Of a DNA stretch of 55,438 nucleotides, positions 16,418 through 25,829 are shown one piece after another; within the stretch, counting starts at the first letter, position 1, and each line of letters starts with the position of its first letter. The translations under genes were made by a program, and so were the position numbers. The DNA comes from Methanocorpusculum sp. (GTDB lineage Archaea > Halobacteriota > Methanomicrobia > Methanomicrobiales > Methanocorpusculaceae): the NCBI GenBank assembly GCA_029987115.1, contig DALTWK010000011.1:1-55438 (forward strand). The letters are read 5' to 3'. Under the pieces are notes generated by a model that saw nothing but the letters and a program-made list of their open reading frames with translations, searched no databases and was not told the origin of the DNA.

Positions 16418-17335
16418 TTAGTATCCTCGGATTTCTGCTTTAACCTTCTCGAGGTTTTCAATACGCTTTTCCAGGCTCGGGTGGGTTGAGAAGAGTTCCA
16501 TTACCGACTCGCCGGAAATTGCCGGGATAATGTAAAAGGAATTATTTCCGGATACTTCACGTTTTGCTTTGCGGGGTGCAGATGCAACACCGGCACTGAT
16601 TTTTTTCAGTGCTGATATAAGCGAGTCTGGGTGTCCGGTAAGATATGCGCTGCCGCGGTCTGCTGCAAATTCACGGTAGCGGGAAATTGCCATTGTAACG
16701 ATTGTTCCGATGATATAGATAACGAATGTGACTGCAAGAACGACAAAGTATACTGCAATACCCGCTCCGTTTTCATCATTGTCACGCATGCCGCCGAGAA
16801 TACCGATAATAAAGGAATTGTTGATAATGACGGATGCGAGCATCACGGCGAAACTTCCAATCGTCATAGTAAGCATATCACGATTCTTGATGTGTGACAT
16901 TTCGTGTGCCAGTACCGCTTCCAGTTCCGGTTCAGAAAGCATGGCGCGAATCTTCGGGGTTACTGCAATTACTGCATGCCGCGGATTTCTTCCTGTTGCA
17001 AAGGCGTTCGGGATATCTGCCATTGCTCTGTGTTCAATGATTCCTACCTTGGGCATCGGGAGATTTGCTTCTGATGCCAGGTTCCTGATTATTTCATAGA
17101 GGCGCGGTTCTTCATGTTCATTTACTATGCGTACCTGCATAGATTTCTCAACAATTTTGTCAGAGAAGAAGAACTGAACAAAGGCCGATATAAAGACGAA
17201 TCCGATAAGGAGGTAACGCCACCCTCCGGTCAGGAATCTGAAGGCAACCCAGATGATTGCAACATAGATTCCCAGCATGATTATCCATGCTATGGCTTGG
17301 CGGCCGGTCAGACCCCAGTCACGTTTCCATTTCAT
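16418..17335 (-). CDS. htpX: HtpX-family membrane metalloprotease (M48)
   Basis: This 305-residue protein has two N-terminal membrane helices (about 14-34 and 41-57), then the zinc motif HEMSH (144-148) and two more helices. The third zinc ligand is the glutamate in SRYREFAADRGSA. The end STHPSLEKRIENL is typical of HtpX. The family degrades misfolded membrane proteins with the active site facing the cytoplasm. It is a single gene; a T-run terminator follows, and a TATA-like CATATTATC about 27 bases upstream would give a near-leaderless message. Confidence 0.93.
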   Translation of the reverse strand: MKWKRDWGLTGRQAIAWIIMLGIYVAIIWVAFRFLTGGWRYLLIGFVFISAFVQFFFSDKIVEKSMQVRIVNEHEEPRLYEIIRNLASEANLPMPKVGIIEHRAMADIPNAFATGRNPRHAVIAVTPKIRAMLSEPELEAVLAHEMSHIKNRDMLTMTIGSFAVMLASVIINNSFIIGILGGMRDNDENGAGIAVYFVVLAVTFVIYIIGTIVTMAISRYREFAADRGSAYLTGHPDSLISALKKISAGVASAPRKAKREVSGNNSFYIIPAISGESVMELFSTHPSLEKRIENLEKVKAEIRGY

Positions 17336-17562
17336 TGTACATATACATCGACGAGTGATAATATGAGGTTTCTGGAACTGATACCCGTTCTATCTCAATT
17401 GATTGTCTGCAGCGGAATCTCACTTTCCCTCGTTCTCAAAAACGGCTGAGTGGGAATCCAGAATTTTCAAAAAAAAAAAAAATTCGTATCCTTATTGATA
17501 GATCCGTTCATTTCCAAACAATAACCATATCCCCTTTCAAGTGAAATATAACAACATAATTT

Positions 17563-19035
17563 ATGGCAAAGGACCAGATTCGATCCGGCCGCCTTGATGC
17601 GGAACGTTCCGAGGAGATAGAAGCGTTTCTTTCATCGATGGTAGCGGATCATGAAATTGCAGACTGCGATATTCGCGTTGACATGGCGCACATCCTCATG
17701 CTCCATGCACAAAATCTGATTGACACAGCATCCGCAAAGAAACTCCTGGTAGCTTTGAACGGCTATCTGGAAAACGGTCTTCCCGACAATGTCTTCGATC
17801 CGAAACGTGAGGATATTCACGCTGGAATCGAGGCACAGCTGATGGAAGATGCTGGAGCGGATGCAGGCGGCAGAATGCACCTTGGAAGAAGCAGAAATGA
17901 TGAGGTTGCAACGTGTCTCAGGATGCGTACCAGACAGTACATCATCGAAATTCTCACCGGAATCTTCGAAATCCGCCGTGCGCTCATCGATACTGCTGAC
18001 GAACACACTGCAACAATTATGCCTGGATTCACTCATCTCCAGCATGCTCAGCCGACAACGCTCGCACACTATCTCCTTTCGTACGAGAATCTTTTCGCAC
18101 GCGATGCAGAGCGCCTGTTTGATGCTTATAACAGGGTAAACCGTTCTCCGCTCGGATCCGCAGCATTTGCAGGAACCGGTTTCCCGCTTGACCGTCATCT
18201 CACTGCTTCGTATCTTGGATTCTCCGCCCCGCTGGAGAACAGTATGGACGGGGTTGCAAACCGGGATTTCATTGTTGAAACCATCTCGGCACTGGCCATT
18301 CTCATGACGAATGTCAGCAGAATGTGCGAGGAACTGATCCTCTGGTCATCCGCACTGGTTAAATTCGTAGAACTTAACGATGCATACTGTTCTACCTCCA
18401 GCATCATGCCGCAGAAGAAAAATCCGGATACGCTGGAAATAATGCGTTCCAAGTCGGCACTGGTTATCGGAGAACTTACCGCAGCGTTAACGCTGATTAA
18501 GGCTCTTCCAATGAGTTACAACCGTGATTTACAGGATCTGAATCCTCACTTATGGAATGCATGCCGGCACACGAAAGCATCTCTCCCGCTCCTTGCTGAA
18601 ATCATCGAAACCGCGGTATTTGATGAAGCAGCTCTGAAGAAGAGCGCCAAAGCAGGAAATACCGGGGCAACCGAACTTGCAGATTACCTTGTCAGGGAAT
18701 ATAATATCCCGTTCCGTACAGCACACAATATCGTCGGTCGTGCGGTAAAGGAAGGGTCTATGGATTTGGCAGTAATCGAAAAAGCGGCAATGGAACTTGC
18801 AAACATATCTCTTATTGCAAAAGGACTGACGCAGGATGATGTTGATAAGACGCAGAATCCGAAGACCATTGTCTCTTCCAAGAAAACATTTGGCTCGCCA
18901 AATCCAAAACTAACCAAGAAAGCTGTCCGTGCCGCAGATGTCAAACTTGTTCAGGATGAAGTTACTCTGGATATCCTTTCTGACCAGCTTGAAGATGCAG
19001 ATACAAGAATGAAAAACGCAATTGAGGAACTATAA
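17563..19035 (+). CDS. argH: Argininosuccinate lyase ArgH
   Basis: This 490-residue enzyme of the fumarase/aspartase superfamily splits argininosuccinate to arginine and fumarate. The signature loop SSIMPQKKNPD with the catalytic serine is present, as are GRSRNDEVAT and PGFTHLQHAQPT. The start MAKDQIRSGRLD fits the family. It begins a run with gatD two bases downstream. argG, which makes its substrate, lies 20 kb away at 38401-39633 on the other strand. Confidence 0.96.
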   Translation: MAKDQIRSGRLDAERSEEIEAFLSSMVADHEIADCDIRVDMAHILMLHAQNLIDTASAKKLLVALNGYLENGLPDNVFDPKREDIHAGIEAQLMEDAGADAGGRMHLGRSRNDEVATCLRMRTRQYIIEILTGIFEIRRALIDTADEHTATIMPGFTHLQHAQPTTLAHYLLSYENLFARDAERLFDAYNRVNRSPLGSAAFAGTGFPLDRHLTASYLGFSAPLENSMDGVANRDFIVETISALAILMTNVSRMCEELILWSSALVKFVELNDAYCSTSSIMPQKKNPDTLEIMRSKSALVIGELTAALTLIKALPMSYNRDLQDLNPHLWNACRHTKASLPLLAEIIETAVFDEAALKKSAKAGNTGATELADYLVREYNIPFRTAHNIVGRAVKEGSMDLAVIEKAAMELANISLIAKGLTQDDVDKTQNPKTIVSSKKTFGSPNPKLTKKAVRAADVKLVQDEVTLDILSDQLEDADTRMKNAIEEL

Positions 19036-19037
19036 GC

Positions 19038-20276
19038 ATGTCATTTACTAATACTGATCCGGTAACAGTATCCTTCGCCGGACTCGAAATGGATGGAATA
19101 TACATCACAAAATCTGGTGATAACGCCGTTGTAAAGCTGAAAAGCGGATATAACATCTGCGTTCCGGAGACGCTCTGCAAGGCACGCGAGGTCACAGCAG
19201 GTGCCGAGGCAAAAGCAGAGACTCCGGAACTGAAGCAGAATGAGAAACTGCCGAAATTATCGATTATCTCCACCGGAGGTACTATTGCAAGTACCGTTGA
19301 CTACACAACCGGTGCTGTATCTTCCAAATTTACTGCAGAAGATATTCTGCGCAGTATCCCGGAACTTGGTGAAATTGCCCAGTACCATACTCTTCAGCCG
19401 TACAATATTCTTTCAGAAAATATGAACGCAAAGATGTGGCAGGAACTTGCCCGTTCTATTTATGACGAAATAAAGAACGGATCACAGGGTATTATTGTGA
19501 CCCATGGTACCGACACGCTGTTATACAGTGCTGCAGCGGTTTCCTTCATGGTCAACACGCCTGTTCCAATCATTTTTGTCGGTGCTCAGAGAAGTGCAGA
19601 CAGACCTTCCAGCGATAATGCAGTAAATGCTATCTGCTCGGCCAAAGCAGGAGTCTCCGACCTGGGAGAAGTCGTGGTATGTATGCACTCAACCTCAAGC
19701 GACACTTCTTGCTCTCTTCACCGTGCAACCCGCGTCAGAAAGAATCACACATCCCGCCGTGATGCATTCCAGAGCATCGGACGTGATCCGGTCGGAACCG
19801 TTTCCTATCCGGACGGTGCAGTCGTTCTTGCAGAAGATGCAGTCAGACGAAATGCCAATACGCTTGAACTGAATGATGCCATGGAATCCCACTGCGGTCT
19901 TGTAACCTACTATCCGGGTATGAATCCGGCAGTTCTCGATGCCTTCATCGGATACCGGGGTCTTGTCATTTCCGGTACCGGCCTTGGTCATGTGGGAACT
20001 GACTGCATCCCGAGAATCAAGAACCTCACCGATGCAGGAACAACTGTTGTTATGACATCCCAGTGTCAGGCAGGAGGTGTCTGCGACCGTGTTTATGAGA
20101 CCGGCAGATACCTTCTGGATGCAGGCGTAATTGAGGCAGGAAGTATGCTTCCTGAAGTTGCCCTGGTTAAACTCATGTGGGTATTAGGAAATGCAAAGGA
20201 TGCTGAAGAGGTTAAAGAACTTATGCAGAAGAATCTCAAAGGGGAAATGGACTTTGACATCAGAGGTGAGTTCTAA
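19038..20276 (+). CDS. gatD: Glutamyl-tRNA(Gln) amidotransferase subunit D
   Basis: GatD (412 aa) is the asparaginase-like subunit of the archaeal GatDE complex. It frees ammonia from glutamine or asparagine for conversion of Glu-tRNA(Gln) to Gln-tRNA(Gln). An N-terminal beta-barrel domain (about 1-70) precedes the asparaginase domain, with STGGTIAS (78-85) and VTHGTDTL carrying the catalytic threonines and aspartate. It follows argH by two bases, and its stop shares one base with the gatE start (TAATG). Confidence 0.96.
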   Translation: MSFTNTDPVTVSFAGLEMDGIYITKSGDNAVVKLKSGYNICVPETLCKAREVTAGAEAKAETPELKQNEKLPKLSIISTGGTIASTVDYTTGAVSSKFTAEDILRSIPELGEIAQYHTLQPYNILSENMNAKMWQELARSIYDEIKNGSQGIIVTHGTDTLLYSAAAVSFMVNTPVPIIFVGAQRSADRPSSDNAVNAICSAKAGVSDLGEVVVCMHSTSSDTSCSLHRATRVRKNHTSRRDAFQSIGRDPVGTVSYPDGAVVLAEDAVRRNANTLELNDAMESHCGLVTYYPGMNPAVLDAFIGYRGLVISGTGLGHVGTDCIPRIKNLTDAGTTVVMTSQCQAGGVCDRVYETGRYLLDAGVIEAGSMLPEVALVKLMWVLGNAKDAEEVKELMQKNLKGEMDFDIRGEF

Positions 20277-22105
20277 TGGATTATCAGGCACTAGGACTTA
20301 AAGCAGGTCTTGAAATTCACCAGCAGCTGAACACAAAAGAAAAACTCTTCAGTCACTCTCCGACAATAATCCGTGATTCGGAAGAGCACTATGATGTTGT
20401 TCAGCGCTATCTGCGTGTTGCTACATCAGAAATGGGAACTGTTGACCGTGCTGCCCAGGAAGAAGTCATGCAGCACCGTCTCTTCACCTATTACACCTAT
20501 GACACTACCGGTCTGGTGGAGATAGATGAAGAACCACCAGCACCGCTGAACCGCGAAGCACTGGATATTGTTCTTACCCTTGCCAAGATGTTCAAGATGA
20601 CTCCGCTTCCGGAAATCCACACGATGCGCAAGATGATTGTTGATGGTTCCGCCACCAGCGGTTTCCAGAGAACCGCCCTTGTTGCATTAAACGGAAGTAT
20701 TGAAAATGAATGCCGCATTGAAACCGTGGCTGTTGAAGAAGAGGCATGCCAGCGTGTAGAAGATACCATTTTCTCAGTTGACCGTCTTGGTATTCCATTA
20801 ATCGAGATTACCACTTCCCCATGTATGCACACTCCGGAAGCTGTCCATGATGTTGCAAAATACATTGGAATGGTTCTCCGCTCCACCGGAAAAGTAAAGC
20901 GTGGTCTTGGAACCATCCGTCAGGATGTCAATGTATCCATAGCCGACGGTGCACGTGTTGAAATCAAGGGTGTTCAGGAACTTGACTTAATCGCTGAAGT
21001 TGTTAGACGTGAAGTCCAGAGACAGCTGAATCTCCTTGCAATACGCGATGAACTGCTCGCGAGAAACGCCAAAGTAAATGAAGAGGTTCATGATGTTACT
21101 GAACTCTTCAAGAATACCAATTCCAATGTTTTGAAGAAGGCAAAGTGCATTCTGGGAATTGTTCTCCCCGGATTTGCAGGTCTTGTTGGAATGGAAATTC
21201 AGCCGGGAAGAAGACTTGGTTCGGAAATGTCGGACTACGCCAAAAAGTGCGGTGTCGGCGGATTATTCCATACTGATGAACTTCCGGCATATGGTGTTAC
21301 CCAGGAAGAAGTTGATGTCCTGAAACAATCTCTCCAGGCAGGTCCGAAAGATGCTGTAATCATTGTTGCGGCAACGGAACAGAAGTGTCGCTGTGCTATG
21401 AAGATGATTATCCGCCGTGCCAAGATGGCATTTGACGGAGTTCCGGAAGAGACCAGAAAGATGTTGGAGGGAGGATCAACTGCTTACATGCGTCCGCTTC
21501 CGGGAGCTGCACGCATGTATCCGGAAACCGATGTACTGCCTGTTCCGGTTTCCGCAGAATACTTCGATGCAATCGAACTTCCGTTGCTCCTGACTGAGAA
21601 GGTCGAGAAGTACATCAAAGAATACGGACTTGACGAAGGAATGGCGAATCAGATTGCCTATTCGGAGAAACTCCCGCTATTCGAACGTGCTGTTGCTGCA
21701 GGTATCCGCCCTGTATTCGCAGCCCGTACTATACTTGCTTCTTTGAAGGAACTGTCACGTGCAGGAGTTGATTCATCTAAGCTTCCGGATGAAGCAGTTA
21801 TTTCCGTCATGCAGGCAATTGAGAAAGGAAACGCGGCAAAAGAAGCCGTTCTTGAGATTTTAACAGCATGCGCGAAAGGCATGTCTGTAAAGGATGCTAT
21901 TGCCAAGGTAGCTCCGGCATTCTCACGTGAAGAATTAACGAATCTCGTTAAAGGAATCGTCTCAGAACGCGTAGATTTTATTAAAGAACGCGGAAAAGCC
22001 GCCCTTGGCCCAGTTATGGGGGTTGTAATGAAGGAAGTTCGCGGTAGAATTGACGGAAAAGTTGTGTCAGAAGTTCTGAATGAAGAGCTTGGTCGCATAC
22101 TCTAA
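20276..22105 (+). CDS. gatE: Glutamyl-tRNA(Gln) amidotransferase subunit E
   Basis: GatE (609 aa) is the archaeal kinase/amidase subunit that phosphorylates Glu-tRNA(Gln) and receives ammonia from GatD. The N-terminus GLKAGLEIHQQLNT, the block IPLIEITTSPCMHTPEA and the inserted AspRS-like domain between about residues 280 and 420 distinguish GatE from bacterial GatB. The C-terminal YqeY-like tail is present. Full length, one-base overlap with gatD. Confidence 0.96.
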   Translation: MDYQALGLKAGLEIHQQLNTKEKLFSHSPTIIRDSEEHYDVVQRYLRVATSEMGTVDRAAQEEVMQHRLFTYYTYDTTGLVEIDEEPPAPLNREALDIVLTLAKMFKMTPLPEIHTMRKMIVDGSATSGFQRTALVALNGSIENECRIETVAVEEEACQRVEDTIFSVDRLGIPLIEITTSPCMHTPEAVHDVAKYIGMVLRSTGKVKRGLGTIRQDVNVSIADGARVEIKGVQELDLIAEVVRREVQRQLNLLAIRDELLARNAKVNEEVHDVTELFKNTNSNVLKKAKCILGIVLPGFAGLVGMEIQPGRRLGSEMSDYAKKCGVGGLFHTDELPAYGVTQEEVDVLKQSLQAGPKDAVIIVAATEQKCRCAMKMIIRRAKMAFDGVPEETRKMLEGGSTAYMRPLPGAARMYPETDVLPVPVSAEYFDAIELPLLLTEKVEKYIKEYGLDEGMANQIAYSEKLPLFERAVAAGIRPVFAARTILASLKELSRAGVDSSKLPDEAVISVMQAIEKGNAAKEAVLEILTACAKGMSVKDAIAKVAPAFSREELTNLVKGIVSERVDFIKERGKAALGPVMGVVMKEVRGRIDGKVVSEVLNEELGRIL

Positions 22106-22159
22106 AGGAAAGATAATCTTTAAGTGAATATGAGTCAAACAAGATAAGGAGTTCAAAAT

Positions 22160-22435
22160 ATGGGAAAAACTGGATCTATCAATTGGCACCAGGTAAAAGG
22201 TGTAAACGGCCAGATTCGCCTTGTCCCGCAGAAAGAGGGAGAGGTTAAGAAGCCAGGACCGAATCAGAGATTTAAGAGAGCAAGCATCGTCTCCAAGATT
22301 GAAGGACGTATGGCAAACTCCCAGCAGCAGGGTCGCGGACGCGGACCGAAGATTGCAGATCAGAGAATCCGCCGCAGAATCCGCCGCTCAAAGGCATCCA
22401 TGATGGGTGCAAAGCAGACTAAAGGCAAGCGCTGA
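22160..22435 (+). CDS. Small basic methanogen-conserved protein (DUF5350-like)
   Basis: This 91-residue protein is very rich in Lys, Arg, Gln and Gly. It begins MGKTGSINWHQVKG and ends with arginine clusters (RRRIRRSK). A clear ribosome binding site, AAGGAG, precedes the ATG. I recall a methanogen family of this type with no assigned function (DUF5350), but cannot confirm it. The charge suggests RNA or ribosome binding. It is not ribosomal protein S30e, which has a different motif. A hairpin terminator follows. Confidence 0.75.
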   Translation: MGKTGSINWHQVKGVNGQIRLVPQKEGEVKKPGPNQRFKRASIVSKIEGRMANSQQQGRGRGPKIADQRIRRRIRRSKASMMGAKQTKGKR

Positions 22436-22487
22436 GTCTGTCAATATCTGGAGAATTATCTCCTACATCTTTTCGTTCTTAATCGGA

Positions 22488-22504
22488 AACCCCTTCAAGG
22501 GGTT
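22488..22504. terminator. Hairpin terminator between convergent genes
   Basis: AACCCC and GGGGTT form a stem around TTCAA, followed on the plus strand by the pyrimidine-rich CTTTCTTTATT. It lies after the small basic gene and before the end of convergent cofD, and could serve both directions. Confidence 0.55.
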
Positions 22505-22537
22505 CTTTCTTTATTCTTGCAGATTTTTAAAAAAGAG

Positions 22538-23452
22538 TTAGTGTTTCGGGAAATACGAGAGTAATTCCCAGGCAAGGGATTCTGATTTTTTCAGGTTTGT
22601 CATCATCGTATTAAGCCTGTTTGCGTTCGGTACTTCAATTTCCGTGTCCTTAAGATCCTGGATGAAGACATCGATGATGTCGCCATAGACTTTTCTGGTT
22701 CCGAATGAGGTTGGTTCGTAGCCCCATGCTTCCATCAGTGCCGCTGCCGGTCCGCTGACCGGACGTTTTCCGATGAATGGACTTACTGCTATGACGAACT
22801 TCTCCTTCAGCGCTTCGCGGATTCCTTCACATTCAAGAATCGGGCCGATTGAGGTCACCGGATTGGACGGGCCGATAATTACCCCGTCGCTTTCCTCAAT
22901 TGCCTTGAGAGCGGCTTCTGTGGTTTTCAGAGGCGTCCCGTCGCGGGTCTTGCGGAGAACGCCAGTAATCGGTACATTCCCGCGTTTTCCAACCCAGTAT
23001 TCCTGATAATGCATCAATTCACCCTCCCCGGGGACAACATAGGTGGTGACTTCCTGGTCGGACATGGGGAGGATATTAGCTGAGATGCCGTACCCTGCAG
23101 TAATCTGTTTTGTAGCTTCGGTCAGTGTCTTTCCCGAGGCGAGCATAGCGGTACGTGCGATGTTTGTTGCTCTGTCTTGTTCTCCGAGGGGGAGCTGTTC
23201 TTTATATCCTAATCGCTGCATTGCGTTGTAGGTATGCATTGTGTCCCCTTTGATTCCCCACCAGGTATCTGTGTTCAGAAGACCGGCAAAGAGATAGGTG
23301 ACGGTATCAATATCGGGAGATACGTAATGTCCAGACATCCAGAGATCTTCTGCGGTATTGACGATAACGGATATTTCATTGTCCCTGAGAATCTGGCGCA
23401 GACCGCGTATCAATTTCGGCGTACCGGTTCCTCCGGAAAGAACTGTAATCAT
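22538..23452 (-). CDS. cofD: 2-phospho-L-lactate transferase CofD
   Basis: CofD (304 aa) transfers the phospholactyl-type moiety from its GDP-activated donor to the deazaflavin Fo, making F420-0 or its dehydro form. The N-terminus ITVLSGGTGTPKLIRGL and the SPDIDTVTYLFAGLLN block are diagnostic. The middle has VIIGPSNPVTSIGPI, typical of the CofD/UPF0052 nucleotide-binding fold. F420 is the hydride carrier of methanogenesis. It appears to be a single gene. Confidence 0.94.
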   Translation of the reverse strand: MITVLSGGTGTPKLIRGLRQILRDNEISVIVNTAEDLWMSGHYVSPDIDTVTYLFAGLLNTDTWWGIKGDTMHTYNAMQRLGYKEQLPLGEQDRATNIARTAMLASGKTLTEATKQITAGYGISANILPMSDQEVTTYVVPGEGELMHYQEYWVGKRGNVPITGVLRKTRDGTPLKTTEAALKAIEESDGVIIGPSNPVTSIGPILECEGIREALKEKFVIAVSPFIGKRPVSGPAAALMEAWGYEPTSFGTRKVYGDIIDVFIQDLKDTEIEVPNANRLNTMMTNLKKSESLAWELLSYFPKH

Positions 23453-23502
23453 ATGTAATCATGATTGACGGTAACAGATATCAAAATTCCGATATTATTC
23501 GG

Positions 23503-23510
23503 AAAAAAAA
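23503..23510 (-). terminator. Oligo-T terminator of the por operon
   Basis: Eight T residues on the minus strand begin four bases after the porB stop codon. This is typical for intrinsic termination in archaea. Confidence 0.5.
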
Positions 23511-23513
23511 GGA

Positions 23514-24404
23514 TTATTCAATGTCAATGCCGTATTTTGCGGCATTGGCATCAGCGATTGCCTGAATTTTTGCTATTTCCTCTTCGTTTCTTGTTGGTTT
23601 GAAGAGGTGGCGGAACCGTTTCTGTGCCTGTAAGTACGCATCCACTGGCACACGCTTGACTTTCTTCTGAGAGGTAAGAACGCCGTTTTCCATTTCATAG
23701 TTTACCCAAAGACCGCACTCAACAGCCATTCTTCCGATTTCCATGGTCTTGGATCCGTCGAATCCCCATCCGGTACAGCACGGGGCGTGGACTTGAATAT
23801 AGCATGGTCCTTTGGTGTTCATAGCCTTTTCAACCTTCTTCATGAGATCCATCGGGTATGCCATTGTTGCGGTTGCAACGTATGGGGAACCATGTGCGAC
23901 AAGAATCTGCGGGAGGTCTTTCTTCGGACGATTGTTTCCGTTGGAACAAACACCTGCCGGAGAGGTTGTCGTATCTGCATCATACGGGGTTGCGCCGGAA
24001 CGCTGGATACCAGTGTTCATGTAAGCTTCGTTATCGTAGCAGATGTAGGTGAAATCGTGTCCGCGTTCAAATGCACCGGATATACAGAGTGTGCCGATAT
24101 CCAGTGTTGCACCGTCTCCTCCAATTACGAGAACTTTCTCATTGCCGAGTCTTCCCTGCTTCTTTAACGCTGCTTCAATACCGGAAGCAACTGCCGAGGC
24201 GTTTTCAAAGAGCGAATGAATCCACGGGGTCTTCCATGCTGTTTCCGGATACGGGGTGGAGAATACCTCAAGACATCCGGTCGGAGATACTACGATTGTG
24301 TTCTCTCCTGCACCTTTCAGAATCATTCTGACAGCTGCCGAAGCTCCGCATCCTCCGCAGGCTCTGTGACCGCAGTCAAAGTTTTCCAGTTTTCTGTCAA
24401 CCAT
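23514..24404 (-). CDS. porB: Pyruvate:ferredoxin oxidoreductase subunit beta
   Basis: PorB (296 aa) binds thiamine pyrophosphate and a [4Fe-4S] cluster. Cluster cysteines C11, C16 and C19 (CGHRACGGCG) and a later cysteine are visible. The TPP motif begins IGGDGATLDIG, with the following YDNEAYMNTG. The complex makes acetyl-CoA and reduced ferredoxin from pyruvate, or runs in reverse for carbon fixation in methanogens. It directly abuts porA and is the last gene of porC-porD-porA-porB. Confidence 0.95.
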   Translation of the reverse strand: MVDRKLENFDCGHRACGGCGASAAVRMILKGAGENTIVVSPTGCLEVFSTPYPETAWKTPWIHSLFENASAVASGIEAALKKQGRLGNEKVLVIGGDGATLDIGTLCISGAFERGHDFTYICYDNEAYMNTGIQRSGATPYDADTTTSPAGVCSNGNNRPKKDLPQILVAHGSPYVATATMAYPMDLMKKVEKAMNTKGPCYIQVHAPCCTGWGFDGSKTMEIGRMAVECGLWVNYEMENGVLTSQKKVKRVPVDAYLQAQKRFRHLFKPTRNEEEIAKIQAIADANAAKYGIDIE

Positions 24405-25562
24405 TTAGAGCACCTCCTGTCTGAGTCCGTAGAACATGTCTCCTTCTCCTTTCTCGCATAATTCAACGATATTCTTGATGTCGGAGATTCTGATGTCGCG
24501 TCCACCGAGACCTAAGATGTAGTCTTTAATTGGAACATCCATTCCGTAGCAGGCATCCTTTACTTCAATGGCAACGGCACCTTTTGCACCGAGACTCACG
24601 TTCTTATCCAGAACTGCCACTCTCTTTGCATTGGACAAAGCTTTCTTGATGTCTTCTGCCGGGAACGGTCTGAACATACGGATGCCGAGAAGACCGACTT
24701 TCTTTCCTGCTGCACGCATCTCATCAATTGCATCCTTAATTGTTCCGCAGATGGATCCCATGGCAACAATCACGGTTTCTGCATCTTCCAGCTGGTATTT
24801 CGTGACAAGCTCAGAATAGTCTCTGCCGAACTGTTTGCCGAATTCTTTACCGTATTTCTTGAATGCTTCTGCTGCTCTCTTGACTGCTTCGTCATGTTCG
24901 TAGCGGAATTCAAGATAGTATTCTGGTGTTGCGTACATACCGAAGGAAATCGGATCTTTGCAGTCAAGTTTCTGATACGGATTGAACGGACCGAGGAATT
25001 TGTCGACTTCTTCCTGGGACGGGATGTCAACCGGTTCGTAAACATGGGATAAGATGAATCCGTCGAAACAGACGAAGGCCGGAAGCAGAATATTGTGGTC
25101 TTCGCAGACTTTGTATGCCAGAATATGCATATCAAGTGCTTCCTGGTTGTCTTCAGCATAGAGCTGAATCCATCCGGCGTCTCTCATCATGATGGAATCC
25201 TGCTGGTCATTCCAGATGGAAAGCGGTGCAGAGATTGCACGGTTTGCAATTCCCATAACAATCGGAAGTCTCATGCCTGCTGCATTGAAGACGACTTCTC
25301 CCATAAGTGCAAGACCCTGTGAGGTTGTTGCAGAGTAGACACGGCTTCCTGCTGCAGATGCACCGACACAGGCGGAAAGTGCCGAGAATTCGGATTCAAC
25401 GCAGATGTATTCAGCGTCCAGTCTTCCGTCAGCAACAATTGATGCCAGTCCTTCAACAATATGCGTCTGCGGAGTAATCGGGTATGCTGAGATGACCTGC
25501 GGACGGCAGAGTCTGACTGTTTCTGCAACAGCAATGGATCCTTCCATAATTTGCATTGTCAT
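24405..25562 (-). CDS. porA: Pyruvate:ferredoxin oxidoreductase subunit alpha
   Basis: PorA (385 aa) begins with the conserved ITPQ-type TPP-interacting region (AYPITPQTHIVEGLA) and ESEFSALSACVGASAAGSR. It contributes the pyruvate-binding and pyrimidine-domain part of the heterotetramer. It abuts porD and porB with no gap. Confidence 0.95.
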   Translation of the reverse strand: MTMQIMEGSIAVAETVRLCRPQVISAYPITPQTHIVEGLASIVADGRLDAEYICVESEFSALSACVGASAAGSRVYSATTSQGLALMGEVVFNAAGMRLPIVMGIANRAISAPLSIWNDQQDSIMMRDAGWIQLYAEDNQEALDMHILAYKVCEDHNILLPAFVCFDGFILSHVYEPVDIPSQEEVDKFLGPFNPYQKLDCKDPISFGMYATPEYYLEFRYEHDEAVKRAAEAFKKYGKEFGKQFGRDYSELVTKYQLEDAETVIVAMGSICGTIKDAIDEMRAAGKKVGLLGIRMFRPFPAEDIKKALSNAKRVAVLDKNVSLGAKGAVAIEVKDACYGMDVPIKDYILGLGGRDIRISDIKNIVELCEKGEGDMFYGLRQEVL

Positions 25563-25829
25563 TTATTTTTCCTCCAGATGCATTGAGATAGCTTTTGCCC
25601 GGTCTGGACATTCATAGGCACAGAGTCCGCATCCTTTACAGAAGTCGAGGTCGATAGCATAGGTCTTGTCCTCATTCTGTGTGATACAGCCTTCTGGGCA
25701 AATGAGCTGACATGTTCCGCACTTGGTACATTTTTCAGTATCAAGTATCGGGTAATAAACACGCCAGGATCCTGTTTTGTTGTTCCGGCTTTTTCCCGGG
25801 CGTGCAGTACATCCAATTCCTAGCGGCAT
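25563..25829 (-). CDS. porD: Pyruvate:ferredoxin oxidoreductase subunit delta (2x[4Fe-4S] ferredoxin)
   Basis: PorD (88 aa) has two complete CxxCxxCxxxC cluster motifs: C34-C37-C40-C44 and C64-C67-C70-C74. Each is followed by proline, as in bacterial-type ferredoxins. It carries electrons from PorB to external ferredoxin. It overlaps porC by one base. Another frame over the same DNA is open but has no cluster motif. Confidence 0.95.
   Translation of the reverse strand: MPLGIGCTARPGKSRNNKTGSWRVYYPILDTEKCTKCGTCQLICPEGCITQNEDKTYAIDLDFCKGCGLCAYECPDRAKAISMHLEEK

Noticed and set aside
17363..17449. A 28-codon hydrophobic frame upstream of argH
   Set aside because: No clear ribosome binding site and no conserved features; it may be chance in the htpX/argH intergenic region.
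25559..25816. Alternative frame over porD
   Set aside because: It lacks cluster cysteine motifs; the other frame has two perfect [4Fe-4S] motifs and fits the por operon.
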